Shown here: one piece after another, positions 9,666 to 20,344 of the stretch | Layout of the letters: every line of letters begins with the position of its first letter | Position numbering within the stretch: position 1 is the stretch's first letter | From: UBA7396 sp047637875 | Lineage (GTDB): Bacteria; Patescibacteriota; Gracilibacteria; BD1-5; UBA6164 | Length of the DNA stretch: 64,000 bases | Direction of reading: 5' to 3' | Assembly (NCBI GenBank): GCA_047637875.1 | Contig: JBLJBH010000016.1 | Coordinates: 1-64,000, forward strand | Program-made: the position numbers and the translations under genes | Notes under the pieces: generated by a model | Seen by the model: only the letters and a program-made list of their open reading frames with translations | What the model was told of the DNA's origin: nothing | Databases searched by the model: none

Positions 9666-9696
9666 GCAAATTTACACGCATTATTCCATTTAGCTC

Positions 9697-9764
9697 AGCT
9701 TGTTGGAGCTTGTTGGAGCTTGTTGGAGCTTGTTGGAGCTTGTTGGAGCTTGTTGGAGCTTGTT
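9697..9764. repeat. 10-bp minisatellite, 6.8 copies
   Basis: Perfect tandem copies of AGCTTGTTGG with no substitutions, unusually G-rich for this genome. Non-coding, about 150 bp upstream of the sugar-transferase start. Identity of all copies implies recent expansion or contraction. Confidence 0.9.
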
Positions 9765-9916
9765 CATAAATTTCAACTTATTTTTATTTTTAAGTAATAA
9801 AATTTTAAAAATTTAGTTTTGTTTGTCAAATGATTTTTTTATATAAATCAAATTTTAAATTTCAAGTTTGCAATAATTAAAATTTAACTAAAATAAGAAA
9901 AATTAATTAATTTTTT

Positions 9917-11386
9917 ATGAAAAAACACGAAATATTTTTTTCTCTAGCAAAACTACCACTTGATTTTATCATAATATTTTCAAGTTTTTTTCTTGCTAGA
10001 AACCTAAGAGAAATAAATGATTTTATCCCTTGAGTTACACTTCCAGTTCAGATAATTCAAAATGAATTTTTATTTAGATTTGCTTTATTTTGAGCATTTT
10101 TGTATTTGATAATTTTTTCTATTCACTGACTTTATTCACTAAAAATCACTTCTTCAAAAGTCAAAGAAACTTTTGATATAATACTTTATAGTATTTATTG
10201 GTTTTTATTTTTCTCTGTTTTTGTGTATTTTTGAAAATGAGTTTTTTATACAACTGAAATTCCAAGACTTGTAATACTTTTCACAACTATTATTTGAGTA
10301 ATTTGAGTAATATCAGAAAGAATATTTTTAAACAAGATTCAAAATTTTCTTTTAGATAAAGATATAATTCCAAAAAGAAAAATTTTACTTATTACAAATA
10401 AATCCGAAGAAAATATTTCAGACATCATAAACGATATAAAAGATGCAAATATTTATAAAATTATTTGATATATAAACAAAAAAGAAATTTCTTCAAAATT
10501 AAAATATTTATGAGATGAAAAAAATTTTCTAGATATTTTAGAAAAAAATCACATAGATGAAATACTTTATATAGATAGTGATTTTGATAACAAAGAACTT
10601 TACAATATTTGGGATTTTTCAAGAATTTTTGCTGTAAGATACAGATACATAACAAATTGATTTGATGTTACAAAAACAAATACTACTATTTCCCTTTTAA
10701 ATAAAATTCCAGTTATTGAGATAAAAAATACTTCACTTTGAGCTTGGTGAAGAGTTTTAAAAAGAATTATAGATATTATTTGAAGTATAATTTGAATAAT
10801 TATTTCCCTACCTTTATTTATAATAGTTTGAATTTTGATAAAATTAGAAGACCCTGACTGACCTATAATTTATAAAAATTTAAGAATCTGACAAAATTGA
10901 AAAAAATTCAATTTATACAAATTTAGATATTTAAAATGGGCTTATTGTATAAAAGAAAGTTATTGAATAGATAACAAAGATGATGAAGCACTTGAGTTTG
11001 AAAAAAAATTGATTAAGAAAAAATCTACTCGTCAATGACCACTTTATAAGATAAAAGATGACCCAAGAAAAACTAAAATTTGAAAATTTATAGAAAAATA
11101 TTCTGTTGATGAACTTCCTCAACTTTTCAATGTTTTTTTATGAAATATGAGTATGGTTTGACCTAGACCTCATCAACCAAGAGAGGTAGAAAATTATGAA
11201 ATCCATCAAAAAAGAGTTTTAACAATCAAACCTTGAATTACTGGACTTGCTCAAGTAAATTGAAGAGAAAATAATAAATTTGAAGATGAAGTAAATTTAG
11301 ATATATTTTACATAGAAAATTGGAGTTTTTTACTTGATATAAAAATATTTTTTAAAACTTTTGCTATAATACTTAACAGAAAATAA
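9917..11386 (+). CDS. Undecaprenyl-phosphate sugar-1-phosphate transferase (WcaJ/WbaP-like), 489 aa
   Basis: Initiating polyisoprenyl-phosphate hexose-1-phosphate transferase for extracellular polysaccharide or glycan synthesis. Four to five N-terminal membrane segments (residues 10-140), a degenerate Rossmann-like middle (KRKILLITNKSEENI), another membrane hairpin (SIIGIIISLPLFIIVGILI) and the catalytic bacterial sugar-transferase domain: EDPDGPIIY, KFNLYKFR, YSVDELPQLFNVFLGNMSMV, GPRPH, PGITGLAQVNGR. All hallmark blocks are intact. Length equals the long WcaJ class. The next gene begins 1 bp after the stop, so they are co-transcribed. The substrate sugar cannot be told. Confidence 0.88.
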
Positions 11387-11387
11387 T

Positions 11388-12947
11388 ATGATAAAATTTT
11401 TAATACTAATTTTAGCACTTATACCAAATATTAGTTTTTGAACTTGAACTAATATAGAACCTCAAAAATCTTTTATAAATTTAAACTTTGAATTATCTGA
11501 AGAAATTGAAAAAAATATATCATCAAATATAAATATTAATAACGAATATATTATTGATTTAACTAATATAGAGGAAAAGATATATTTTTCAAATCCAGAT
11601 AAAAAATTTGAATTTGAATGGACTTTAAAATCAGCTTCTAGTCAAATTTGACCGATTTATAAAAGAATTTTCTCAGAAAAATGAGAAAAAGAGCTTGAAT
11701 TAAATATATATGAAATTGAAAAAAATGAAGAAAATAATGAAGAAACAAAAAAATTACTTTTTAATGATACTTACAATATTTTAGTTTATGAAAAAAGTTT
11801 TTTCCTTTTATATTCTGATGAAATTGAAAAAATTGATATAAATAATTATATAGAATTTTCTAAAAAAGACTGAATCTTTATAAATGCTATATGACCTTTA
11901 AATAAAACTGATATAGAGTTATCAAGTATTTTAAATAATATAAGAGATTATAAACAAACATCTTGAGTAAAATCTGATTATATAATAGTTTGGTGATCAA
12001 GAGATTTTGTTTTTAATATTTTATCAAATATAAATAAAGATATATCAATAAATTCATCAAATGATAATTTTAACATTATTTGAATTTCTCCTTACAATTT
12101 AAATATATTATGAAGTTATTTAAAAAATTTCCTAGCAAACAAAACTTGGTTAAATAAAATAGTTTTATTAAATGAAAGTTCAAAATATTTAATATTAAAA
12201 CAAAATCAAATAAATGATTTATTGATTGAATTAGAAGAAAATAAACATGAATATTTAGATGTAAATTTAACTCAAAATAATGTAAAAAATATATTTTTTA
12301 TCTCAAAATTTATAAATAATTTATCAAATATTTGATATTCTACTAATACGATTTACATTTTTTTAATTATTCCAATAGTTTTAACAGTTATAATAGTATT
12401 TAAACATTTTATTTGATTATCACCGATTTGAATAGTAATTCCACTATTTGTAACTTTAATGTTTTTTAAATTATGATTAGTTTTAAGTTTATTTTTAATA
12501 ATAATTTTTGTTTGATTAAATTTATTTTTATCACTTATAACTGACAGATATAACCTACTTTATGCTCCAAGAATGGTATTTTTAATTTCAATAAATATAA
12601 TATTTTTTATATGAATTTTAAATATTTTATATTGACTTAAAGTTATTTCCTTAAATGTTTCTGATATATTATATTTTATAATTTTTATACTTCTTAGTGA
12701 AAAAATGATAAATATAATTATTTCAAAAGATTTAACAGAGTATAAAGAAAGTTTCTTATACACTATATTAGTTTGAATATTTTGTTATGTTATATTAAGT
12801 ATAAATTATATAAAAGTAATAACTTTATCTTATCCAGAAATTATACTTTTTTTAATACCTATAAATTTTTTGATTTGAAAATTTAGCTGACTTAGAATTA
12901 CTGAATATTTTAGATTTAAAGAAATAATAAAAAGTGTTGAAGAATAA
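11388..12947 (+). CDS. 7TM-transglutaminase-like membrane protein, 519 aa
   Basis: Signal peptide (MIKFLILILALIPNISF), an extracytoplasmic region of about 300 residues, then seven membrane helices. The helix block has the features of the 7TM_transglut/UUP1 type: a GLSPIGIVIPLFVTLMFF entry followed by LLYAPRMVFLISINIIF (PR motif). In that family the soluble part is an inactive transglutaminase-like domain; here it is divergent. RimK-type ligase and protease partners usually encoded nearby are absent. Co-transcribed with the sugar transferase. Confidence 0.6.
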
Positions 12948-12984
12948 AAAAAGTATCTTGAATAAATTCAAGATACTTTTTTTA
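12945..12984. terminator. Bidirectional terminator
   Basis: AAGTATCTTGAAT/ATTCAAGATACTT stem of 15+ bp with A- and T-runs. It separates the convergent 7TM and FecR-like genes. Confidence 0.8.
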
Positions 12985-14388
12985 TTGAGTTACTCAAGTT
13001 TGAGTATTTTCTTTAATTTCTACTTTTGGTTCTTCTTTTATAATAGTAAAATTTGTTTCATAAACTATATTATCTCATTCTCCAAAAAATTGTATTTTAT
13101 AAATATTAATTCATGGTTTTAAGTTTCCAAATTCACTATTTGCAAAATATTGCCAATAAGTTCAGTATTGAGGAAATTTTTGCAATACAAAATCATTTAC
13201 AACAATCTTTTTAACAGTTCTAGCTGGAGCATTTCATTCAATTCTAACAACATTTTCAGTAGTTATATATGGATTTTGTTTTGGAGTTATGATTTGATAT
13301 AAAGGAGAAGTTGTAATTGGATAATTTTGAACTTGTGCCAATCAACTTGTAGTTTCTCAAGTAGTTGAAGAAGTTCATTTTGTATAATAGATTGTGATTA
13401 CTCATTTATATAATAATTTTGAATTGCTATCATAAACTTTATAAACTATATCATTTATTCTAGAAGAAAAAGTTAATCATTTTAAAGTAAATGTTTTATT
13501 TTGAGAATTAATTTCAGCATTTTTTCAATTTATATTAATTGTAGAAACAACATCATCTAATAAAACTCATTCTATATCAAGTTTATCACTAGAAACCTCA
13601 GCTTCATCAAATATATTATTAAATGAAATATAGTTAAAACTTGATCAAGTTAAATTAGAAACTCATGAAAGGGTTAATCAAGTTTGAGATGAAATTTCAT
13701 CTGATTTTGATAAATAAAAAGCTCAATTATTTTTTATAAACCAATCCTCATTTTTTATATAATCATCAATTTGTTCTTTTGATAATGATAAATCAGAATT
13801 TTTATCATTTGCACTATTTCTCATTATAACTATTTTTTCACCTTTTTGTAATATTGTTGATTTAAGTGCTAGATTTTGAACTTCAATATTTCATGAAGCT
13901 ACATAAATAGTACTAGCAACTTCATTTTGTGAAAGAGAAAAAACACTTCAACTACTTGCTTTTACTTTAGCATATCTCATTTCTATATTAACAGATTTTC
14001 TTGCTTCTCACCATAAATCAGAAGAATATAATGTATAACTTTTATCTTCATTATAACTTAATTCTCATAATTTATTTAAATTAAAATTTATATCATCTCA
14101 AGAAACTTTTACACTTTCTGAAACTACTTGTAATTTTTCTCATCTATATAAAGATACATCAGTCTCAATTTTTGATTTTTTACCTCAACTATATTCAATA
14201 TAAGCTTCTGTTTGAGAAGAATTTAGTGAAATATTTAAAAAAGAATTATCTGAAGTATTTACTTCTTTTTGGTCATCAGAAGAAAAAATATAATTAAATA
14301 TAAAAATCAAAATAATAAAAACTATAAAAATTGGGACTAAATAATCTTTAAAATTTTTTACTATTTTATTATTACCTCTTCTATTCAT
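12982..14388 (-). CDS. FecR-like envelope protein with one membrane anchor, 468 aa
   Basis: Basic N-terminus, one membrane helix (YLVPIFIVFIILIFIFNYIF), then an all-extracytoplasmic, Ser/Asn-rich body. Residues about 60-190 look like a FecR fold: AYIEYSGGKKSKIET, LYRGEKLQVVSESVKV, then SSGSVFSLSQNEVASTIYVA, where a periplasmic beta-helix normally reads out a signal. The C-terminal half resembles beta-sandwich repeats (GVITIYYTKG...). No sigma factor or TonB system is near, so classical FecR signalling is unlikely. Start overlaps the upstream gene's stop by 8 bp, implying translational coupling. Confidence 0.5.
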
Positions 14389-14932
14389 ACTTATTTTGGT
14401 TAATATTATAATTTGGAGTTGGTATATTTATAAAAATTTTTGAAATATTTTCAAGTGTTTTTTTATTTTCTTTTATGCTTTGTTTATCTTTTATTATTAT
14501 AAAATCTTTCTGATATGATAAAATAGCTTTTTTAGATATTTTTATAATATTTCTTTGTAATATTCTTGAAGTTCAAATTGAGAAAAAATATCAATAATCA
14601 ATATAAATATTTTTTAATTTATTAGTTAAATCAAAATCAATATCTTCTATAGTTCATAAAGTTATAAAATCTTCATTTTTTACATCTTTTCAAATAATTT
14701 CATAAAACTCTTTTTCATTTGTATTTTCTTTTATTATAAATTCAAAATCTTTTTTAGATAAAATATCCTCAAATAAAAAATATCAATACTTTAAAAAACT
14801 TTTCTTATAAATACATCAAATAACCTTTTCATAATCTACATCAAACAATAATCAACAAATATATCAAAGTAAATCATTTTTATTATTTGATACTAAAGCT
14901 CACTTATAGGTATTTAAGAAACTTTGATTCAT
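14381..14932 (-). CDS. Hypothetical protein, PRC-barrel-like, 183 aa
   Basis: Cytoplasmic, starts MNQSFLNTYKGALVSNNKND. Segments YEIIGKDVKNEDFITLGTIE and ISKKAILSYQKDFIIIKD have the beta-rich spacing of PRC-barrel domains, but the match is weak. Nine or more TGA-Gly codons. It overlaps the FecR-like gene by 8 bp and precedes it, so the two likely form an operon. Function not recognised. Confidence 0.55.
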
Positions 14933-15128
14933 AATAATATATTTTAAAAAATATTTTTCTTATAATATAGTATTTTTTGTTTTATTAATGTCAAATTTAA
15001 TACCCATTCTTTATATTAAACAATATTTAATAAAAAAGTAAATATATTAAAAATTGATATTTAGGTTTTTTCCCTATAATCACGACTGCCAATTATTATT
15101 ATATTTTAATTCATAAAATTATAAAAAT

Positions 15129-15350
15129 ATGAATAAATTATTAGCTACATTAGCATTAGTTGCTATGTTAACTTTAGCTTCTTGTGGTTCTACTGAAGAA
15201 GTTGTTACTGAAGAAGTTACTACTGGTGAAGTTGTTACTGAAGAAGTTACTACTGAAGAAGTTACTACTGAAGAAGTTACTACTGAAGAAGTTACTACTG
15301 AAGAAGTTTCTACTGGTGAAGTTGTTACTGAAGAAGTTACTGCTGAATAA
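15129..15350 (+). CDS. Repeat lipoprotein, 73 aa
   Basis: Signal peptide with lipobox LTLASCGS, so the mature protein begins at Cys20 as a lipid-anchored peptide. The remainder is a run of five-residue repeats EEVTT with EVV/STG variants, acidic and unstructured. Glycine is GGT, with no TGA. The 15-nt DNA repeat GAAGAAGTTACTACT makes copy-number change likely. A strong terminator follows 5 bp after the stop. Function unknown; perhaps a spacer or surface coat peptide. Confidence 0.7.
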   Translation: MNKLLATLALVAMLTLASCGSTEEVVTEEVTTGEVVTEEVTTEEVTTEEVTTEEVTTEEVSTGEVVTEEVTAE

Positions 15351-15355
15351 TTAAA

Positions 15356-15398
15356 ATAAAAAATAAGAACTTGTTTTTACAAGTTCTTATTTTTTTTG
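15356..15398. terminator. Bidirectional terminator
   Basis: AATAAGAACTTGT/ACAAGTTCTTATT stem with flanking A/T runs. Serves the lipoprotein gene and the end of ruvX. Confidence 0.8.
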
Positions 15399-15778
15399 TT
15401 CAAAAAAGTTTCTAAAATCAAATATGCTGACATACTATCTTTATTATCTTGAATTTTTTTAGATCATAAATCTTTTAAAATATTTATTGATTCAATTGTA
15501 GTAAATCTTTCATCAACTTCAATTATTTCAATATCTGGGAAATTGATTTTTAATTTTTGAGTAAATTTTTTTGTTTTTTCTAATTGATTATAATCTTTTC
15601 AGTACAAATCATAAGGCATTCAAATAATTATTTTTGAAATATTTTTATCTTTAATTATTTTTTTTAAATTGGAAATTAACTCTACTCTATTAACATAAGG
15701 TAGCATAAAAATAAAATCCATATTTGTATAAGAAAGTCAACATCTTTTATCTCAAAGATCTATACTTAAATAATTCAT
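15377..15778 (-). CDS. ruvX: RuvX/YqgF Holliday-junction resolvase-like nuclease, 133 aa
   Basis: RNase H-fold protein of the YqgF family, involved in pre-16S rRNA 5' maturation and proposed as a resolvase. The N-terminal MNYLSIDLGDKRCGLS gives the first catalytic Asp; IIIGMPYDLYGKD is the second strand; EVDERFTT and the terminal DSMSAYLIL (normally DxxAAxxIL) carry the remaining acidic residues. Length is typical. Last gene of a nusA-rplI-ruvX run; its ATG overlaps the rplI stop (TAATG). Confidence 0.85.
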
Positions 15779-16221
15779 TATTCAACAATTACAGTTATTT
15801 TAGCTAAACTATCAGAAGATAATTTTATATAAATATCTTTTTTTCAAATTTTTTTAATATGTCAATCCATTAAATCAATATTTTTCTTTTCTAATTTTAC
15901 TCAAAAATCTTTAAAAATTCTTTCAATTATATCATGTTCTCAAACTCAACCAAACATTTTTCAATTTTCTAAAGTCTTTGCTTTAAACACTAGAGTTTCT
16001 CAATTTAAAGTTTCTGTGATTTTATGTCTATTTTCAACTAAATTTCTTCTTTGTTCTTCTTTCTTTTTTTCTTCTTGTCTGATTTTTTGTTCTTCTTTCT
16101 CATCAAGTTTCTTAGCAAGTCATTTTGGAATTAAAAAATTTCTAGCATAACTATCAGAAATTTCTTTTATTTCTCAAACATGTCAAACATTTGGAACCAA
16201 TTTTAAAAATAATACTTTCAT
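15778..16221 (-). CDS. rplI: 50S ribosomal protein L9, 147 aa
   Basis: N-terminal domain MKVLFLKLVPNVGHVGEIKE with the signature SDSYARNFLIPKGLA, a long charged connecting helix (DEKEEQKIRQEEKKKEEQ), and the C-terminal domain around FGGVGEHDI and IKKIGKKDI. Binds 23S rRNA near the L1 stalk. Full length. Lies between nusA and ruvX in a presumed operon. Many Patescibacteria lack L9, so its presence is informative about lineage. Confidence 0.9.
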
Positions 16222-16277
16222 AAAATAAATATTAAAATATAAAATAAAAAGTTAGAATAAATCTAACTTTTTAAAAA

Positions 16278-17345
16278 TTATTTTTCTTCTATTTCAACTA
16301 AAGAAATATTATACCCTGTTAGATTTGAAGCAAGATTTATATTAACTCAGTTTTTTCAAATAGCTTTTGCTCTTTCTCAAGGTAAAACATAAGCTTTTGC
16401 AGAATTATTCTTTTCATCAACTTCTACTTTTAAAACAGAAGCTGGAGTTAGTGATTTTCCAATAATTTCTGGAATATTTCCATTATCAACTACTATATCA
16501 ACTTTTTCTCATGATAATTCTTCCATAACTGATTTTACTCTAATTCATTTTGGTCAAATTAAACTTCAAGCTGGATCAATTTCTTCATAAGAAGTTGAAA
16601 CTAAAATTTTAGTTTTTACTCATGGATATCTAACAACATTATCAATAGAAATACTTCCATCAGCTACTTCTGGTGCATATAAAGCAAAAATTGAAGGAAC
16701 TATATTTTTATTTTTTCTTGATAAAACTACTCTAGGTCCAGTTTTTTCATCAATTGAAGCTTCAGCAACATAAATATAAAATCTAGCATCTGGAACATAA
16801 TTATCTCTTGAAACTTGTTCTGATTTTGGTAAAACAACCTGATTTCCATTATAATCAAAAATAACTTTTCAAGATTCTATCATAACAACTTTCATACTGA
16901 TAGATTGCCCAACTTTATCTTTAAATAATTCATAAATTTTTTGTTTTTCACTATCACCTATTTTTTGAATAATTACTTGTCTAGCTGCCTGAGAAGCAAT
17001 TCTTCAAAATGATTCTCCAACTGAAGAATTTAAAACTTCATCAGTCATATCTATTTCAATAACATCTCATTCAGAAAATCCATCCGCATCTTCACCTAAT
17101 TCTTCAAAACTGATTTCAGTTGAAGGATTTGTAACTTCTTTAACTATAGTTTTTTCAACTGTAATTTCAATAGTTCAAGCTTCTAAATCAAGTTTAACAA
17201 TTACATTTTCATCTTTTGAACCATAATCTTTTTTATAAGCTGTTTTAATAGCTGATTCAATTATATCAATTAAAGTTTCTTTTGGAATTTTTTTCTCAGC
17301 TGAAATTTGATTTATAGCAGCTTCTATTTTTTTAACATCTAACAT
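16278..17345 (-). CDS. nusA: Transcription termination/antitermination factor NusA, 355 aa
   Basis: RNA-polymerase-bound elongation factor. N-terminal domain (MLDVKKIEAAINQIS to residue ~120, with AIKTAYKKDYG), S1 domain, then two KH domains with GPKGIRVKSVMEEL and AIGKNGVNINLASNLTG as the RNA-binding loops. It ends after KH2; the acidic repeats of enterobacterial NusA are absent, as in most bacteria. Glycines of the KH loops are partly encoded by TGA. First gene of the nusA-rplI-ruvX group. Confidence 0.9.
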
Positions 17346-17374
17346 ATTTTTTAAATTAATAATATTTTTTAAAT

Positions 17375-17408
17375 AAGACGAGAATTTTTACAAATCCTCG
17401 TCTTTCTT
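17375..17408 (-). terminator. Intrinsic terminator
   Basis: AAGACGAG (17375-17382) pairs with CTCGTCTT (17397-17404) followed by T-run on each side. It isolates the transporter gene from nusA. Confidence 0.6.
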
Positions 17409-17458
17409 TTAACGATTATATGTATTTTTTAGAAAAATCAATTTTTTTGTTAATTTTT

Positions 17459-18976
17459 TTAATATATATAACTCATCAAATAAATACTTAGAAAAAATAA
17501 AATAATTGCTGAAGTAAGTGAAGAGTATTTTGAAAATAGATTAATCTTTTCAAATACTTTTTTTCTCAAAATATAAGTTAAAATCAAAACTACTAATAAA
17601 CATAAAAATATTCATATTCAAAGCGCTAAAATCATTGGTAAAATAAGAGAAAAACTTCACATAGAAAATAATAATAAAAATATACTCCAACCAAAAGTAC
17701 AAGGAGCCAATCATGCAACAAATCAAAGTAAAATCGATCATTTTAAATCCTTTTTCTCACAACTTTCTACATAATTATTTTTCAAGTTTTTATAACTTTT
17801 AAAAATCAAATATAAACTAAAAACTAAAACTATTACTAAAGAAAATCTCTGAATATAAAGCATATAATTTGAAATATCATAAAAAGAAAAAATAACTTTC
17901 GTGATAACAAAAAGTAAAACTATATCTATTAAATGTGTAATAGTAAAAATAATTATATATAAAAATCCATCAAAGAAACTTTTGTTTTTATCCAAAACAT
18001 AACTTATAAGTAAACTTTTTGAATGTCCAGGTCACATTGCGTGAATAAATCAAAGTCAAATAACTATTAAAAAAATATATAAAAAATTTTCTTTTGAAGT
18101 TTTATTTATATAGTCTGAAATTCTTTTCATAGTGTTTATAAAATATTCATTTCAAAATCAATTACTAAGTAATCAAGTATCTTTTGAAATTTTTGTTGTG
18201 AGAGAATTTTGTTTTTCACAATCCTCTTTTGTTTTTATATTTTGTTTTATTTTTTGTAAAATGTCATCTGGAATTTCTGTTCTTGGAGTTTGATTTGGTC
18301 ACATATTTTTATCAAGAGCTAGCCAAGAATAAAAAATTTCTTCATAATCCGTATAAAAATCTCAGTCAGTATCTACTAAAAATGGGTCTGTTTTATGAAT
18401 TAATTCTTGCTGGTCAAAAAGTCAGTCTCAATCACTATCAACGATACATTTTTTATTTTTATTTTCTAAATCAAATTCATAATCCTGAATTTTTGAAGTC
18501 AAAACAATTGATTCAAATGGAACTGAGGAGTTTTTATTTAAATCATAAAAAGTTATTTGGTTTGTTTGTAATGGAAAATTATCAAAAAAACTTACTTTTA
18601 TAACTCAGTTTTTTATATCTTTTTCACATTTAAAACTATAATTTATCTCAATTCAACTTGAAAGAATTTGATATTCTTCTAATTGCACCATTTCTACTTT
18701 TTCTATTTCACACTTATTTTCACTTAAATCAAGTTTTATATTTTGCTTTAAATATTCTCAGATAATATCTTTATAATCATAATATTCATAAACTGATTTA
18801 AATTTTATATTATTTTTTGTAAGTAAATATTCTATTTCATAAGAATGAAAAAAAGTTGTAATATTTAGATAATTTTTATTAAAACTCAAAAAACTTGAAG
18901 AAATATCAAGTGGATGGGCAAAAATTATTTGAAATGAGATAAAAAAGAAAAATATTGTTGTTAAAAATTTTTTCAT
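17459..18976 (-). CDS. NicO-type transporter with EF-hand-like extracytoplasmic domain, 505 aa
   Basis: Signal peptide (MKKFLTTIFFFFISFQIIF), a ~250-residue outside region, then six membrane helices. The membrane part carries HAMGPGHSKSLLISY and AGLAPCTFGWSIFLLL, the two motifs of the NicO/RcnA-HupE-like nickel/cobalt exporter family. The outside region contains a calcium-binding dockerin/thrombospondin-3-like stretch, VDSDGDGLFDQQE ... DTDGDFYTDYEE. In RcnA-type proteins the second histidine cluster lies in a loop; it is not obvious here, so the metal substrate is uncertain. Fused calcium-binding/periplasmic domains are known in some actinobacterial and CPR members. Confidence 0.65.
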
Positions 18977-19069
18977 AAGATTTTGTTATTTTTACTTTCT
19001 CAATTATATAAAAAATTTGTTTTTTTACAAAAAGTCTTAATATAAAAAAAATACTATTAAATATAATTT

Positions 19070-19729
19070 ATGCTATATATCGTTTCAACTCCTATTTGAA
19101 ATCTAGAAGATATTACTTTCAGAGCAGTTAGAATCTTAAATGAGGTTGATTGAGTGGCTTGTGAAGATACTCGTACTTCTGCAACACTATTAAATCATTA
19201 TAATATAAAAAAACCTCTTATAAGTTTTCATTCTCATTCTTGAGTTATGAAAATTGATAAAATAATTGAACAATTAAAAGATTGAAAAAATATTGCTTTA
19301 ATTTCTGATGCTGGAACTCCTGGAATTTCAGATCCAGGATATGCACTCATCAAAGAAGCCCTTGAAAATGATATAGAAGTAGTTCCTATCCCTTGAGTAA
19401 CAGCTTGTATTACAGCATTATCCGCTAGTTGAATGCCTAGTAATCATTTTTTATATTTATGATTTTTACCAATAAAAAAATGAAGACAAACTATGTTGAA
19501 AAAATTACAAAACAAGGAAGAAACTGTTGTAATTTATGAATCAGTTCATAGAATTGTAAAAACTCTAGAAGACTTTATAGAATATTTTTGAGAAGAAACT
19601 CAGATAGTTGTTGCTCGCGAATTAACAAAAAAATTTGAAGAATTTAAAAGAGGAAGTATAAAAGAAATTTATGAATATTTTTCTAAAAACAAAGATAAAG
19701 TTAAATGAGAATTTGTAATAATATTTTAA
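19070..19729 (+). CDS. rsmI: 16S rRNA (cytidine-1402-2'-O)-methyltransferase RsmI, 219 aa
   Basis: SAM-dependent tetrapyrrole-methylase-fold enzyme modifying C1402 in the ribosomal P site. MLYIVSTPIGNLEDITFRA is the signature N-terminus, followed by EDTRTSATLLNHY, SFHSHS, LISDAGTPGISDPGY and PIPGVTACITALSASGM. The C-terminal ~50 residues of longer RsmI are missing, as often in small genomes. 5 bp upstream of the next gene, so probably co-transcribed. Confidence 0.9.
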
Positions 19730-19734
19730 AAAAT

Positions 19735-20040
19735 ATGGAATTAAATAATATAAAATCACTTTTAATAAAATCTTTAAATAAAACCTGAAAACAAGATCAA
19801 ATTATATCTTCAATTATTTATAATAGTATCATAAAAGATTTTTTAGAAATAAAAAAAATAGATATTACTTCTTATATAATATCTATCAAAATAAAGTGAA
19901 ATATAATTTTTTTAAAAACTTGAAAACCAATTATTAATACTGAAATTTTAACTATAGAAAATATTTTAATTCAAAATATTGAAAAAAAACTAGAAAATAT
20001 CTGAATAAAAATAAAAGAGTTAAAACTAACTCTTAAATAA
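19735..20040 (+). CDS. Hypothetical protein, DUF721/DciA-like, 101 aa
   Basis: Alpha-beta pattern with NSIIKDFLEIKK, ISIKIKGNIIFLKTGKPIIN and a terminal helix IEKKLENIGIKIKELKL. The hydrophobic pattern recalls DUF721 (DciA), a loader of the replicative helicase with KH-like fold, but identity is low. It contains four TGA-Gly codons. Follows rsmI by 5 bp. Confidence 0.5.
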
Positions 20041-20265
20041 TTATCTAATTTCCTCAAAAACCATTTTGTATTTTTTTCAATCAATTAAAACTACATTTTG
20101 GTAATTATTTCTATATTCCATAATATTTGATTTATAATTAGCTTGTGTATTTGATAAAAATCAAGTTAAAAAAATCATAGTTCCTATAAGTCAAACCACT
20201 ATTGTAGAATCTTCTATTTCTTTATCAAAGAAATCATAATATATTTGTGTAAAAGATTTTTTCAT
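20041..20265 (-). CDS. Small single-pass membrane protein, 74 aa
   Basis: N-terminal cytoplasmic helix (MKKSFTQIYYDFFDKEIED), one membrane segment (STIVVGLIGTMIFLTGFL) and a short exposed tail ending IDGKKYKMVFEEIR. Convergent with and abutting the previous gene. Not recognised. Confidence 0.5.
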
Positions 20266-20267
20266 GC

Positions 20268-20319
20268 AAAAAAAAGTATGATTTAAATTAATTGTTTCAA
20301 TTAAATCATACTTTTTTAT
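20268..20319. terminator. Long bidirectional terminator
   Basis: Stem AAGTATGATTTAA/TTAAATCATACTT (about 17 bp) with A/T runs; lies between the DUF342 gene and the small membrane protein, in the latter's 5' region. Confidence 0.7.
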
Positions 20320-20344
20320 TAAATGCAAAAGTTTTTAATTATTT

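Noticed and set aside
9594..9797. 67-codon frame across the 10-bp repeat region
   Set aside because: Its residues come from the terminator-like stem and the minisatellite (repeating LVGACWSLLE); no start signal or coding character.
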